Positions 25,409 to 33,472 of a DNA stretch of 64,000 nucleotides are shown here, one piece after another. Within the stretch, counting starts at the first letter, position 1, and the number at the start of each line of letters is the position of its first letter. The notes under the pieces were generated by a model. It was not told the origin of the DNA and ran no database searches. It saw only the letters and a list, made by a program, of their open reading frames with translations. A program made the position numbers and the translations under genes. The stretch is from Hymenobacter canadensis (GTDB lineage Bacteria > Bacteroidota > Bacteroidia > Cytophagales > Hymenobacteraceae). Location: the NCBI RefSeq assembly GCF_027359925.1, contig NZ_CP114767.1, forward strand, positions 930,001 through 994,000, read 5' to 3'.

Positions 25409-26404
25409 ATGCTGCGTTCCTGCTTTCTGGTGCTGCTATTGCTGCTGGCCCGCGTCGGGGCTACCCAGTCGGTGCCCGCTACTCTCAATGCCACCCTCTC
25501 CGGCTACGACTATCCGTTTGCGGTGCGTGTGCTTCCTCTGAAGCTGGAAGGGCAGCAGTTGCGCATGGCCTACATGGACGTGCAACCCACTTCACGGGCC
25601 AACGGGCACACGGTACTGCTCCTGCACGGCAAAAACTTCTTCGGGGCCTATTGGGAGGAAACTATCCGGGCGCTGACGGCCGCTGGCTTCCGGGTGGTGG
25701 TGCCCGATCAGCTGGGCTTCGGCAAGTCCGACAAGCCGGATATTCACTATTCCTTTCACCAGCTGGCCCGCAACACCCGGCAGCTGCTCGATACGCTGGG
25801 GGTGAAGAAGGCCGTGGTGGTGGGGCACAGCATGGGCGGTATGCTGGCCACGCGCTTCGCCCTGCTCTACCCCGAAACCACCGAAAAGCTGGTGCTCGAA
25901 AACCCCATCGGGCTGGAGGATTACCGCGTGGGGGTGCCGTTTCAGTCCGTCGACCAGGCCGAAGCCACCGAGCGCAAAAGCACCGAAGCCAGCATCCGGA
26001 AATACCACGCCACCTACTACCCGCGCGGCTACCCCGCCGCCCACGACCAGTGGCTGCTGCCGCTGGCCGCCCAGACCAAAAGTCCGGATTTCGGGCAGGT
26101 GGCCCGCGCCAACGCCCTCACCTTCGACATGATCTACCAGCAGCCGCTCTGCTACGAGTTCGGCCAGGTGCGGGTGCCCACGCTGCTGATTATTGGGCAG
26201 GACGACCGCACGGTGGTGGGCAAAGGCCTCATCAAAGATCCGCAGGTGCTGGCCGCTATGGGCCAGTATCCGGCCTTGGGCAAGCGCGTGGCCGCCCAGA
26301 TCAAGGGGGCCAGGCTGGTGCCGCTGGCCGGCGTGGGCCACATTCCGCACCTGGAAGCCACCCCGCAGTTTCTGGCGGCGCTGCTGGCATTCGTGAAGCC
26401 GTAA
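25409..26404 (+). CDS. Secreted alpha/beta hydrolase
   Basis: A 331-residue protein from ATG 25409, with an N-terminal signal (MLRSCFLVLLLLLARVGA). Alpha/beta-hydrolase order: LLLHGKNFFGAYW oxyanion element, GHSMGG nucleophile elbow (Ser), a lid region and a late GQDDRTVVG (Asp) and GVGHIPHLE (His) for the triad. The enzyme is probably an esterase, epoxide hydrolase or similar; the substrate is unknown. It is unlinked to neighbours by spacing. Confidence 0.9.
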   Translation: MLRSCFLVLLLLLARVGATQSVPATLNATLSGYDYPFAVRVLPLKLEGQQLRMAYMDVQPTSRANGHTVLLLHGKNFFGAYWEETIRALTAAGFRVVVPDQLGFGKSDKPDIHYSFHQLARNTRQLLDTLGVKKAVVVGHSMGGMLATRFALLYPETTEKLVLENPIGLEDYRVGVPFQSVDQAEATERKSTEASIRKYHATYYPRGYPAAHDQWLLPLAAQTKSPDFGQVARANALTFDMIYQQPLCYEFGQVRVPTLLIIGQDDRTVVGKGLIKDPQVLAAMGQYPALGKRVAAQIKGARLVPLAGVGHIPHLEATPQFLAALLAFVKP

Positions 26405-26494
26405 GGTGGTTGGCTCTGGATGCGTAGGAGTAGCAGGCGCCCACGGGCAGATATCTGGATTCAGCTGTAAGTTGCGGTTGAATCCAGCCTGTTT

Positions 26495-27358
26495 ATGCTT
26501 CATACCTATCTGCGTTGGCTGCTGCCGGCGTTGTTGCTGACGACTGCGCCCGCGCTGGCACAGCGCACAGCCGCTCAAACCAAGAAAAACCGCGCCCTAG
26601 CTCGCCGGCCGGCCAAGAAGCCGGCCTTGGTTGCGGCCAGCCCGCAGGCGTTGATAGTGAGCGTCGGCGACACCGGAAAAAGCATGTTTGTTGTGCCGCA
26701 GGTGCAATTGACCATCCCGGCAGCGGCGGCCCGCATCAATCAGTATATGATAGATGCGGCTTTGGGCGAAGACCTGGAAGTGCTGCCCGATACCCTGACG
26801 GCGGCCAGTGGCATCCGGCAGGCCCTGGCCGAGTATGAGACGAACGGGCAGAGTGGGTTTGTGAGAGCCAGCTACGAGGTGCTCTACAACGACCATTTCC
26901 TGTTGTCCATGGAGTTTACGGCGGAGTACATGGGGGCATATCCGTCGTCGTCGGTGCGACATGCCACCTTCGATTTGCGCACCGGCCGCCTGCTGCAGGT
27001 GCGCGACCTGCTGGCCGACACGCTGGCGCTGCGCCAGCGTTGGCAGCAGTCCATCAACCGCCGCATCGGGGCGCACCTCGCCGCTTTGCCCGCCAGCTAC
27101 CCGGAGCTGGATACCGCCATGCTGGCCGACGTGCGCCAGCGCCTGCACTGGAACGACAGCACCCGCACCGCCACCCTCGAAGCCAACGACCCGCGCTTCT
27201 ACGACTTCGCCCTCACGCCCTTCGGCCTCACGCTCTACTACGACTTCGGCTTTCCGCACGTCATCCAGGCCCTGCAGCCCGAGTCCGACTACCTGTTTCC
27301 CTACGCCGACCTCAAAGCCTGGCTGAAACCGAAAGGCCCGCTGGAGTTCAGGCGTTAG
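26495..27358 (+). CDS. Secreted protein resembling the DUF4163/DUF3298 (PdaC-like) fold
   Basis: A 287-residue protein with the signal peptide MLHTYLRWLLPALLLTTAPALAQ, then a Lys/Arg-rich segment. The rest resembles exported DUF4163-DUF3298 proteins: YEVLYNDHFLLSMEFTAEYMGAYPSSS followed by TFDLRTGRLLQVRDLL. The family sits near or within peptidoglycan-acting proteins; the catalytic role is not shown here. The stop codon is directly followed by the stop codon of the opposite gene at 27359 with zero intervening bases and no terminator. Confidence 0.75.
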   Translation: MLHTYLRWLLPALLLTTAPALAQRTAAQTKKNRALARRPAKKPALVAASPQALIVSVGDTGKSMFVVPQVQLTIPAAAARINQYMIDAALGEDLEVLPDTLTAASGIRQALAEYETNGQSGFVRASYEVLYNDHFLLSMEFTAEYMGAYPSSSVRHATFDLRTGRLLQVRDLLADTLALRQRWQQSINRRIGAHLAALPASYPELDTAMLADVRQRLHWNDSTRTATLEANDPRFYDFALTPFGLTLYYDFGFPHVIQALQPESDYLFPYADLKAWLKPKGPLEFRR

Positions 27359-28510
27359 TTAGCGCCGATTGGGAAACGAAACCTCACATACGCACCGAAA
27401 CCCGATGTGCGGTGCCGGGCCCTCGTAGCGGCCCCGGGCCTGCACAGTGCAGGCTTCCAGTGGGTCAAGGTAGCTGCCACCCTTCGTGACTCCTTTTTCC
27501 TGCACCATTTCGGCCGCGTTGCCGAGCATGTGATACAGGCCGAAGGCAGAGGGGGCCAAGCTATAGACGTAGTCGGGGGTTCGCAACGCCAGAAAATCCG
27601 GGACTTCGTGCCTGTAGTGCAGCATTGGCAGGGGAGTTTGCTGACGATTGAAGGCTACGATGTCATCTTTGATGGCAGCAACAGAGTGTGAACTGCCTGA
27701 ACGAGTTTTGAAATAGGCTGCGGCTCCAGGGTTTATGCGGGCCTTTTGCTGCAAGCAGGAAGCACCATACGGATTTCCCTTTACACCACTGCCGGCCGTG
27801 TACTCCCATTCAGTCTCGGTGGGCAGGCGGTAGACTACGCGTACATAGTCTGCGGCCAGTGTGTCCGGGGCCGATGCCGCCCGGCCGGGTTGGCCCTGCC
27901 AGACAGCTGCCGTTACTTGCCGGCTGCGCCACCGACAGTAGGCCTGCACCTGTTCATATTCTATCCCTACTACCGGATAGAAGTGGTAAAAAGGATGGAG
28001 GAAATATTCGGGGATTGGCAACGCTTCACGTCGGGGCCACATGCGGGCGGCAATGGCGGAGTCGCCATTGAATTCCAGGTAACGGATAAACTGCTGCCAT
28101 TCCAAGTTGCTGACTTCGGCTTGGTCGGGCCGGAAATCCACAGTGGGCAGCAGGATATTGCCGGGAAGGAGTAGTGTCTGGTTGCCAGCGGCGCGGGCTT
28201 TGGCAACCGGTGACGCCAGAGTATCAGTGGCCGGTACCGGGCAGGGCAGAAGCTGCTGAAGCGTTGCATAGTCAGGAAATCCCCGGTAGGCTGGCGCAGG
28301 GTAGTTATCTATTACTACAACCGCCAGCCCTGACTCAGTAACAGGCATTGGCGGCTTTGAATCAGGCCAAGCGTCTAGGCCACGCCCCAAAAACGGTAGC
28401 CCAGTGTAAGGGCTGTAGAGGCCTGGCCGCACGCTGCTAGGAAAAACAGCTGAACAGCCGGCAAGAAGCAGCGCCACCATACTGGCTGCGCCCAGAAGAA
28501 CACGGTGCAT
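27359..28510 (-). CDS. FGE/SUMF1-domain lipoprotein
   Basis: A 383-residue lipoprotein; lipobox LLAGCS. The formylglycine-generating-enzyme-like fold is present: EVSNLEWQQFIRYLEFNG, YRLPTETEWEYTAGSG, and GNAAEMVQEKGVTKGGSYLDP, ending in HIGFRCVCE. In Bacteroidota such lipoproteins (GldJ/GldK type) form cell-surface assemblies rather than acting as sulfatase activators. I cannot assign it to one of these. The coding sequence has noticeably more A and T than its neighbours, so it may have been acquired. The ATG at 28510 lies 2 bases after the stop of the Fe-S protein gene. Confidence 0.85.
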   Translation of the reverse strand: MHRVLLGAASMVALLLAGCSAVFPSSVRPGLYSPYTGLPFLGRGLDAWPDSKPPMPVTESGLAVVVIDNYPAPAYRGFPDYATLQQLLPCPVPATDTLASPVAKARAAGNQTLLLPGNILLPTVDFRPDQAEVSNLEWQQFIRYLEFNGDSAIAARMWPRREALPIPEYFLHPFYHFYPVVGIEYEQVQAYCRWRSRQVTAAVWQGQPGRAASAPDTLAADYVRVVYRLPTETEWEYTAGSGVKGNPYGASCLQQKARINPGAAAYFKTRSGSSHSVAAIKDDIVAFNRQQTPLPMLHYRHEVPDFLALRTPDYVYSLAPSAFGLYHMLGNAAEMVQEKGVTKGGSYLDPLEACTVQARGRYEGPAPHIGFRCVCEVSFPNRR

Positions 28511-28512
28511 AT

Positions 28513-29892
28513 TTAGCTTAGGATTCGGAGTGAATCGGCGTGGATGAGCTGGCTGCCTTGGTAGCGGCCTTCGGTGGGGCCGTTTTCGAGGTTGAGCACG
28601 CCGCGTGGGCAGGTCGTGGAGCACATGCCGCAGCCCACGCACGAAGCCCGGATGATGGGCTCGCCGCGCTGGGCGTACTGCTTCACGTCGATGCCCATTT
28701 CGCAGACGTTGGAGCAGTTGCCGCAGGAAATGCACTGCGCGCCGTTGGTGGTGATGCGGAAGCGCGAAAAGTGCTTCTGCAGCAGCCCCAGATACGCCGC
28801 CATCGGGCACCCGAACCGGCACCACACCCGGGCCCCCATCAGCGGGTAGAACCCCACGCCAATCACGCCCGAAAACACCGAGCCAATGGCGAAGCCGTAG
28901 GCTTTGGACAGCGGCTCTGTAACGGCCTGCAGGGCCGGCACCGCGCCCGAGGCCCCCAGCCACAGCAGGGCCGTGAGGGCCACAATCAGTACCAGCACGG
29001 TGTAAATGATGCGGACTTCCCAGCGCCAGGCGGTGCGGCTTTTGTCGGAGAGGTGGCGGTAGGGGTCGCCGGCGGTTTCAGCCAGGCCGCCGCAGCCGCA
29101 CACCCACGAGCAGTACCAGCGCTTGCCGAAGAAATACGTGAGTACGGGGGTGCCCACAAACGACATCACCACGCCCCAGAACACCATGAACACGCCCAGC
29201 GCCGGGCCACCATCCTTGAGCAGGTAGCTCACAGTGCCCGGAAACAGGTAATCGTATTTGAGGGGCCAGAAGTAGGAGAAGTAGTACTCGGGCCGCTGAA
29301 AGGCCAGCAGCAAGCCCGGCAGCAGAAACGCAAACCCCAGCTGAAAGAACATCACCGAAGCCGTGCGGATACGCTGGTAAGGCGAGTGGCGGTACTTCCA
29401 GAGCGCCCGGCCGCCCATCAGCAGCACGGCCAGCGTGTAGAACGTGCCGTACAAAAACCACTGGTCGCTGGGCTTGTGGCGCAGCCATTGGCTGAACGGG
29501 TCGAGGGCATGAATGAGCTGATTGAGCGGTCCGAAATTGCCCTGGCCGTCGTCGTTGCTGAACCAGTACAGCACCACGTAGAACCCGGTCAGGACTACGG
29601 CCGTGAGCCAGGCTACGGCGCCGCGGCTGCTGCTGGCGCGCAGCCAGAGGTTGTCTTGGAGCACGCCGGCCGGCTGGCGCCCAAACTTGTACCACGCCCA
29701 GCCCAGCGTGCCCGCGCTCAGCAGAAGCACGCCGGCCCAGAAGCTGAGACGCGCCCGGCCCGCATCGGCATCGAAGGCCACGGTGAGCAGCGCCAGCAGC
29801 CCCAGGCCCACCACCGTGAGCAGGGTTTTCTCAGTAGCCGAGGTGTCGGGTACGGGTGGGCGGGGCAGGGTCAGGTTAGCGTCAAAAGCCAT
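28513..29892 (-). CDS. Polytopic membrane ferredoxin, NapH/RdxA-like
   Basis: A 459-residue membrane protein from ATG 29892; the upstream frame to 30243 is not supported. There are six or more membrane helices. Two CX3C-type motifs face the membrane (WYCSWVCGCGG and VWCRFGCPMAA), and two [4Fe-4S] ferredoxin motifs lie near the C-terminus (CISCGNCSNVC and CVGCGMCSTTC). This order marks electron-transfer proteins of the NapH/NosR/RdxA type, which pass electrons across the membrane. Its partner is probably the FAD oxidoreductase encoded upstream; the acceptor is unknown. The stop lies 2 bases from the FGE lipoprotein start. Confidence 0.9.
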   Translation of the reverse strand: MAFDANLTLPRPPVPDTSATEKTLLTVVGLGLLALLTVAFDADAGRARLSFWAGVLLLSAGTLGWAWYKFGRQPAGVLQDNLWLRASSSRGAVAWLTAVVLTGFYVVLYWFSNDDGQGNFGPLNQLIHALDPFSQWLRHKPSDQWFLYGTFYTLAVLLMGGRALWKYRHSPYQRIRTASVMFFQLGFAFLLPGLLLAFQRPEYYFSYFWPLKYDYLFPGTVSYLLKDGGPALGVFMVFWGVVMSFVGTPVLTYFFGKRWYCSWVCGCGGLAETAGDPYRHLSDKSRTAWRWEVRIIYTVLVLIVALTALLWLGASGAVPALQAVTEPLSKAYGFAIGSVFSGVIGVGFYPLMGARVWCRFGCPMAAYLGLLQKHFSRFRITTNGAQCISCGNCSNVCEMGIDVKQYAQRGEPIIRASCVGCGMCSTTCPRGVLNLENGPTEGRYQGSQLIHADSLRILS

Positions 29893-29942
29893 GGCAGACA
29901 GCGGAAAACAAGCGGAAAAGAAAAGCTGGCAACAGGCCGCGC

Positions 29943-30170
29943 CTAGTGGTGGTGATGGTGGTCTTCGCTGGGTTTGCCGAACAGGTTCAGCAACGAGCCC
30001 ACCACGTACAGCGCCAGCCAGCACACATACAGCCAGTTGTAGCCGGGCAGCGAGTGGTGCGCGAAGAAATGCAGAATCAGGTGCGCGCCACCGCTCATAA
30101 TCAGGCCCGTAACGGCAATGAACTGGAAGCTGTTGAGGGCGCTGGGTCGGTAGAGTTTGGAGAAATCCAC
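29943..30170 (-). CDS. Small two-helix membrane protein with polyhistidine tail
   Basis: A 75-residue protein (GTG start) with two membrane helices, about residues 14-34 and 44-64, a central HLILHFFAHHS segment and five consecutive His at the C-terminus after GKPSED. The His tail and inner His cluster suggest metal or heme binding. It lies between the FAD oxidoreductase and the membrane ferredoxin, so it may be a subunit of that electron-transfer chain. No family is recognised with confidence. Codon use is like its neighbours. Confidence 0.75.
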   Translation of the reverse strand: MDFSKLYRPSALNSFQFIAVTGLIMSGGAHLILHFFAHHSLPGYNWLYVCWLALYVVGSLLNLFGKPSEDHHHHH

Positions 30171-30182
30171 AGGAAAAAGAGT

Positions 30183-30299
30183 AGCTGAGTTGTTGAGTAA
30201 CTGAGTAAAGTGAGTAACTAAGTAGTTGTTCTGAGGACATCAATTGCGCGGATAGCAGAATGATTGCTCAGCTACTCAGCCCACTCAGTTACTCCTTGA
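30183..30299. repeat. Inverted arms of GAGTAACTGAGTA words
   Basis: The left arm (about 30183-30235) repeats GAGTAACTGAGT; the right arm (about 30265-30298) carries CTCAGCTACTCAGCC and CACTCAGTTACTCC. They pair as an imperfect stem. The block lies between the two redox genes, and its right arm touches the oxidoreductase stop. Confidence 0.65.
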
Positions 30300-31583
30300 A
30301 AGAAGCTGGTCGTTGAACGTACGCAGCATGGCGGGCTCGTGGCGGCGGAAAAATTCGGGGTCGAAGTTGGCGCGGCGCAGCTGGCGCAGCACTTCCTGCA
30401 CCGGCGTGCCGGCCCGTAGCCAGCCTTCCCATACGTCGTGGCGCTGCCGGATACCCAGGGCGTTGACGCCCGTTACGGCGTTGCCCTGGTCGGGCCGGTA
30501 GTTGATGCGCAGGGCGTGGCGGCCATTGGGGTGCTGCCAGTAGCAGGTCTGCTCGCCGGCTTCGGGCCTGGCCGGCACACGGCCGTAGGTCTGGTATTCG
30601 AGCTGGAAGAACTTGGCCGAGTTGAACCACGGCCCGCGCTGATAGGGTGTTGGCTGGCCGCAGATGGTGTAGGCCACCGTTTCGCCCTGCATGCGGCCGG
30701 TGTACCAAAGCTGCTCAATGGGCACCTCTCCGGCCGCCGGCTGGCGGTGCTGGGCGCAGTCGCCGGCGGCATAGATATCGGGCAAGCTGGTTTGCAGGTG
30801 CGCATCCACCAGAATGCCCCGGTCAGTTTCCAGGCCGGGGCAGGTGCCGGCCAGCGCCAGATTGGGCGCCACGCCGGTAGCTAGCCCCACCCACTGGCAG
30901 GGCAGCTCTACACTCTGGGTGGTGCGCACGGCGCGCACCCGTCCGGCCTCGTCGGGCAGGATTTCGGCCAGCTCGGTGCCGTAGTGCACCGCAATGTGGT
31001 GTTCGCGCAGCTGCTGCCCAATCAGGGCGGCTTCTTCGGGGGGCATCACCGAGCCCCAGTAGTGCGTGTCGCGTACGAGCATGGTCACGCCAATACCGCG
31101 GGAGTGCAGCATCTCGGCCAGCTCAATCCCGATCAGGCCGCCGCCTACCACCACGGCTTGTCGCACGCCGTTCGTGTCGCGGTGCATCTGCTCCAGATCG
31201 GGCAGGGAGTAGAGGCCCTGCACGCCCGGCAAGTGCTGGCCGGGCCAGCCCGCCAGCCGGCTCACCGAGCCGGTGGCCAGCAGCAGCTTGTCGTAGGCGA
31301 GCGGCTGGCCGTTGCTGAGGTGCAGCGTTTTCTGGTCGGCATCGAGGGCGGTGGCGGTGGCGTGCACCAGTTCCAGCCGGTTTTCCAGCCAGAACCAGTC
31401 TTCGTAGGGCTTGATGTCCTGGGTGCGCATGTGGCCCATGTACACGTACATGAGGGCGGTGCGGGAGTAGTGGTACGGCGTCTCATCTGACACGAGCGTG
31501 ATGCGGGCTTCGGGCGAGAGGCGCCGCACTGCCAGCGCGCAGCTCACGCCCGTAATGCCGTTGCCGATGATAACCAGGTGCAT
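30285..31583 (-). CDS. FAD/NAD(P)-dependent pyridine nucleotide-disulfide-type oxidoreductase
   Basis: A 432-residue flavoprotein from ATG 31583. Residues 1-20 hold the FAD Rossmann motif MHLVIIGNGITG, and VVVGGGLIGIELAEML near 147-162 is the NAD(P) fold. YDKLLLATGS, then IYAAGDCA (second FAD loop) complete the class. It resembles rubredoxin reductase and assimilatory nitrite reductase NADH domains. It should pass electrons from NAD(P)H to an iron-sulfur partner; the membrane ferredoxin encoded downstream is the obvious candidate. Confidence 0.9.
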   Translation of the reverse strand: MHLVIIGNGITGVSCALAVRRLSPEARITLVSDETPYHYSRTALMYVYMGHMRTQDIKPYEDWFWLENRLELVHATATALDADQKTLHLSNGQPLAYDKLLLATGSVSRLAGWPGQHLPGVQGLYSLPDLEQMHRDTNGVRQAVVVGGGLIGIELAEMLHSRGIGVTMLVRDTHYWGSVMPPEEAALIGQQLREHHIAVHYGTELAEILPDEAGRVRAVRTTQSVELPCQWVGLATGVAPNLALAGTCPGLETDRGILVDAHLQTSLPDIYAAGDCAQHRQPAAGEVPIEQLWYTGRMQGETVAYTICGQPTPYQRGPWFNSAKFFQLEYQTYGRVPARPEAGEQTCYWQHPNGRHALRINYRPDQGNAVTGVNALGIRQRHDVWEGWLRAGTPVQEVLRQLRRANFDPEFFRRHEPAMLRTFNDQLLSRSN

Positions 31584-31887
31584 AGCGGAAGGGGAGAGAG
31601 GAAAGGAGAATGCCCGGCGGCAAACATCGTCAATGTCGGGCAAAACCGGCCGGAGTTGCCTGGGGCACCCGCCCGGTATACGGGCCGGATCGGGGCGGTG
31701 GCTGGCCGGAGCAGCAGGCGGTATGGGCTGCGGCTGGCTGTTGGCCCGGGCGCACCGGCAGATAAACCAGATTGGCTTCGGGGCGGTTTAGAATAGGCAA
31801 CCTGCCGGGTACCCCTATCTGCACAACTTCGTGGGTTGCGGCGCGTACCTACTGGTTACAATTCCTCACCCACTACACTTCCCCAAC

Positions 31888-32304
31888 ATGGCACTAGATA
31901 GTCTGTTTGGCAGCGGCGACGATGTCAATAAAAACGACCAGGAAAACAAGGATATTACCGACAACAGCGGCACGGCTCACAACGAGCAGCTGGAAAAGGA
32001 AAAGGACTTCAAATCGTTGCTCAGCAACGGCAAGGAAGCCAACGACCCCTCGGCGCAGCGCAACACCGGCGCCAACGGCTACACCCAGCGCAGCGACCAG
32101 AAAAACCAGCTCGACAACCTGCACATCGGTGGCAGCGAAACCGAGCCCCAGGGCGGCAACGACCACCAGAATGCCGGTGAGCAGGCCCAGGGACCTGGTT
32201 TTGAGGCGGAAGGCAGCTACGATATGGGCAATGCCGTCCGGTCGCGCGAGCAGAAGTTCGGCGACGACGCCCCCAGCGGCCCGGCCAAGCCCGCCCACGA
32301 CTAG
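31888..32304 (+). CDS. Hydrophilic, probably disordered small protein
   Basis: A 138-residue protein from ATG 31888 that is very rich in Asp, Glu, Asn, Gln, Gly and Lys, has no Cys or Trp and no predicted secondary structure core. It begins MALDSLFGSGDDVNKNDQ and contains NTGANGYTQRSDQKNQLDN. The composition suggests a stress-protective or glue-like disordered protein, but no family is recognised. The 304-base gap before it is shared with the divergent oxidoreductase; I see no repeat or clear promoter in it. Confidence 0.7.
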   Translation: MALDSLFGSGDDVNKNDQENKDITDNSGTAHNEQLEKEKDFKSLLSNGKEANDPSAQRNTGANGYTQRSDQKNQLDNLHIGGSETEPQGGNDHQNAGEQAQGPGFEAEGSYDMGNAVRSREQKFGDDAPSGPAKPAHD

Positions 32305-32330
32305 CCGCATAGCCTTGGCTACCTCCACAG

Positions 32331-32366
32331 AAAAATCCCCGCTTCGGAAGAAGCGGGGATTTTTTG
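32331..32366 (+). terminator. Terminator after the hydrophilic protein gene
   Basis: A 14-bp stem (AAAAATCCCCGCTT paired with AAGCGGGGATTTTT) and a T-run. The A-run on the left allows use from the other strand too. Confidence 0.9.
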
Positions 32367-32579
32367 TGCCTAATGCCAGCGGTGAAGATTCTTTTGCCAG
32401 AATGGAAAAAAAAGCCTCTGTATGGCCCGGTAGTCGCAATAATTAGGATAGAATGTAACAGTTCCCATATCTTTAGGAACCCGTGGTGAACCCGCCTGCC
32501 AGCTGCTTTTTTTGCGAAGCAGGTAGGTTTGTTCGCCACGGTCTGCTCCGGTTTTTTCTCAACACTCCAATCCATCCCT

Positions 32580-33290
32580 ATGCCCACTAAATTTACTGTT
32601 CCTGAGCCTGAAACCGACGAAAACGCGCTGCTGAGCGAAGAAGAGGATTATTCTTCCGGCAACGGCCGGCTGGGCCTGATAGTAGGTGCCATTCTCCTGC
32701 TGGCTGTCATCGGCTACATGTTACTGCCGGGCTCCAGCGGCCGCCGCGTAGTCACTACCATCATTCCTTCGGTGACGCTGGGTGAAGCCAGCGTGACGGG
32801 CGCCAAAGAGGTTGCGCCGGCTGCGGCCGCCGACGTAACCGCCGCCGAAGAAAAAGCCGCGGCAGATGCCGCCAAGCTGGCCGCCACCGACGCCAAGAAG
32901 CCCGCAGTAGTGCGCCCGGCCGCCGAGGCTGGACTGGCCGCCCGCACCACCGAGTCGGTGGCGTTTGCTGCAGCACCGGTAGCCGAAGAGGCTCCAGCCG
33001 CTGAAGTTGCTCCAGCCGCGCCGGCTGCCCCCACCACCATTACGCTGTCGGGCCGCATTCTGGACGAGGATGGCCGCCCGATGGCCGGCGCGACCGTGCT
33101 GCTGAAAGGCTCCCGCAAAGGCACCGGCACCGACGCCAACGGCAACTACACGATGGAAGTGCCGGCCGGCGAAAACGCCCTCGTGTACGGCTACGGTGGC
33201 TACCAGGACCAGGAAGTGCGCACCCGCGGCTCCCAGCCCGTCAACGTGACGCTGCTGCCCTCAGAAGGCACCAAGCGCCGCCGCAAATAA
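32580..33290 (+). CDS. Membrane-anchored protein with carboxypeptidase-regulatory-like domain
   Basis: A 236-residue protein from ATG 32580. One membrane helix follows a short acidic cytoplasmic part: LGLIVGAILLLAVIGYMLL at about 30-48. An Ala/Glu/Lys-rich segment (about 68-150) spans the periplasm. The C-terminal domain (about 152-228) is a CarboxypepD_reg-like beta-sandwich: LSGRILDEDGRPMAGATVLL, GTDANGNYTMEVPAG and YGYGGYQDQEV, as in the N-terminal plugs of Bacteroidota outer-membrane receptors. It may link the inner membrane to surface complexes, in the manner of TonB. Function unknown. It ends in a Lys/Arg-rich tail. Confidence 0.8.
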   Translation: MPTKFTVPEPETDENALLSEEEDYSSGNGRLGLIVGAILLLAVIGYMLLPGSSGRRVVTTIIPSVTLGEASVTGAKEVAPAAAADVTAAEEKAAADAAKLAATDAKKPAVVRPAAEAGLAARTTESVAFAAAPVAEEAPAAEVAPAAPAAPTTITLSGRILDEDGRPMAGATVLLKGSRKGTGTDANGNYTMEVPAGENALVYGYGGYQDQEVRTRGSQPVNVTLLPSEGTKRRRK

Positions 33291-33400
33291 TTGAGTACTT
33301 AGAGTATTGAGTAAGCTGCTATGAGAGTTAAGAGGAGGCTTGGCTGAGTTTCAACACCTACACAACTTTCTCACTACCAAGGATTCAATACTCACTACCG
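33291..33400. repeat. Inverted arms of AGTATTGAGTA words
   Basis: The left arm (33291-33314) carries TTGAGTACTTAGAGTATTGAGTA; the right arm (33371-33399) carries CACTACC and TTCAATACTCACTACC. The perfect palindrome at 33405-33446 follows directly. Confidence 0.5.
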
Positions 33401-33404
33401 TGAT

Positions 33405-33446
33405 AACGACAAGGCCTCCCCGGATATCCGGGGAGGCCTTGTCGTT
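33405..33446. terminator. Perfect 42-bp palindrome between convergent genes
   Basis: The arms 33405-33425 and 33426-33446 are perfect reverse complements with no loop. No T-run follows on either strand, so a terminator role is likely but not certain. It sits 26 bases after the APC permease stop (minus strand). Confidence 0.7.
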
Positions 33447-33472
33447 GGAAGGAAGCACAGGAAACCAGCCGG

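Noticed and set aside
28540..29946. A 468-codon frame opposite the membrane ferredoxin
   Set aside because: Shadow of the Cys-motif-bearing gene on the minus strand.
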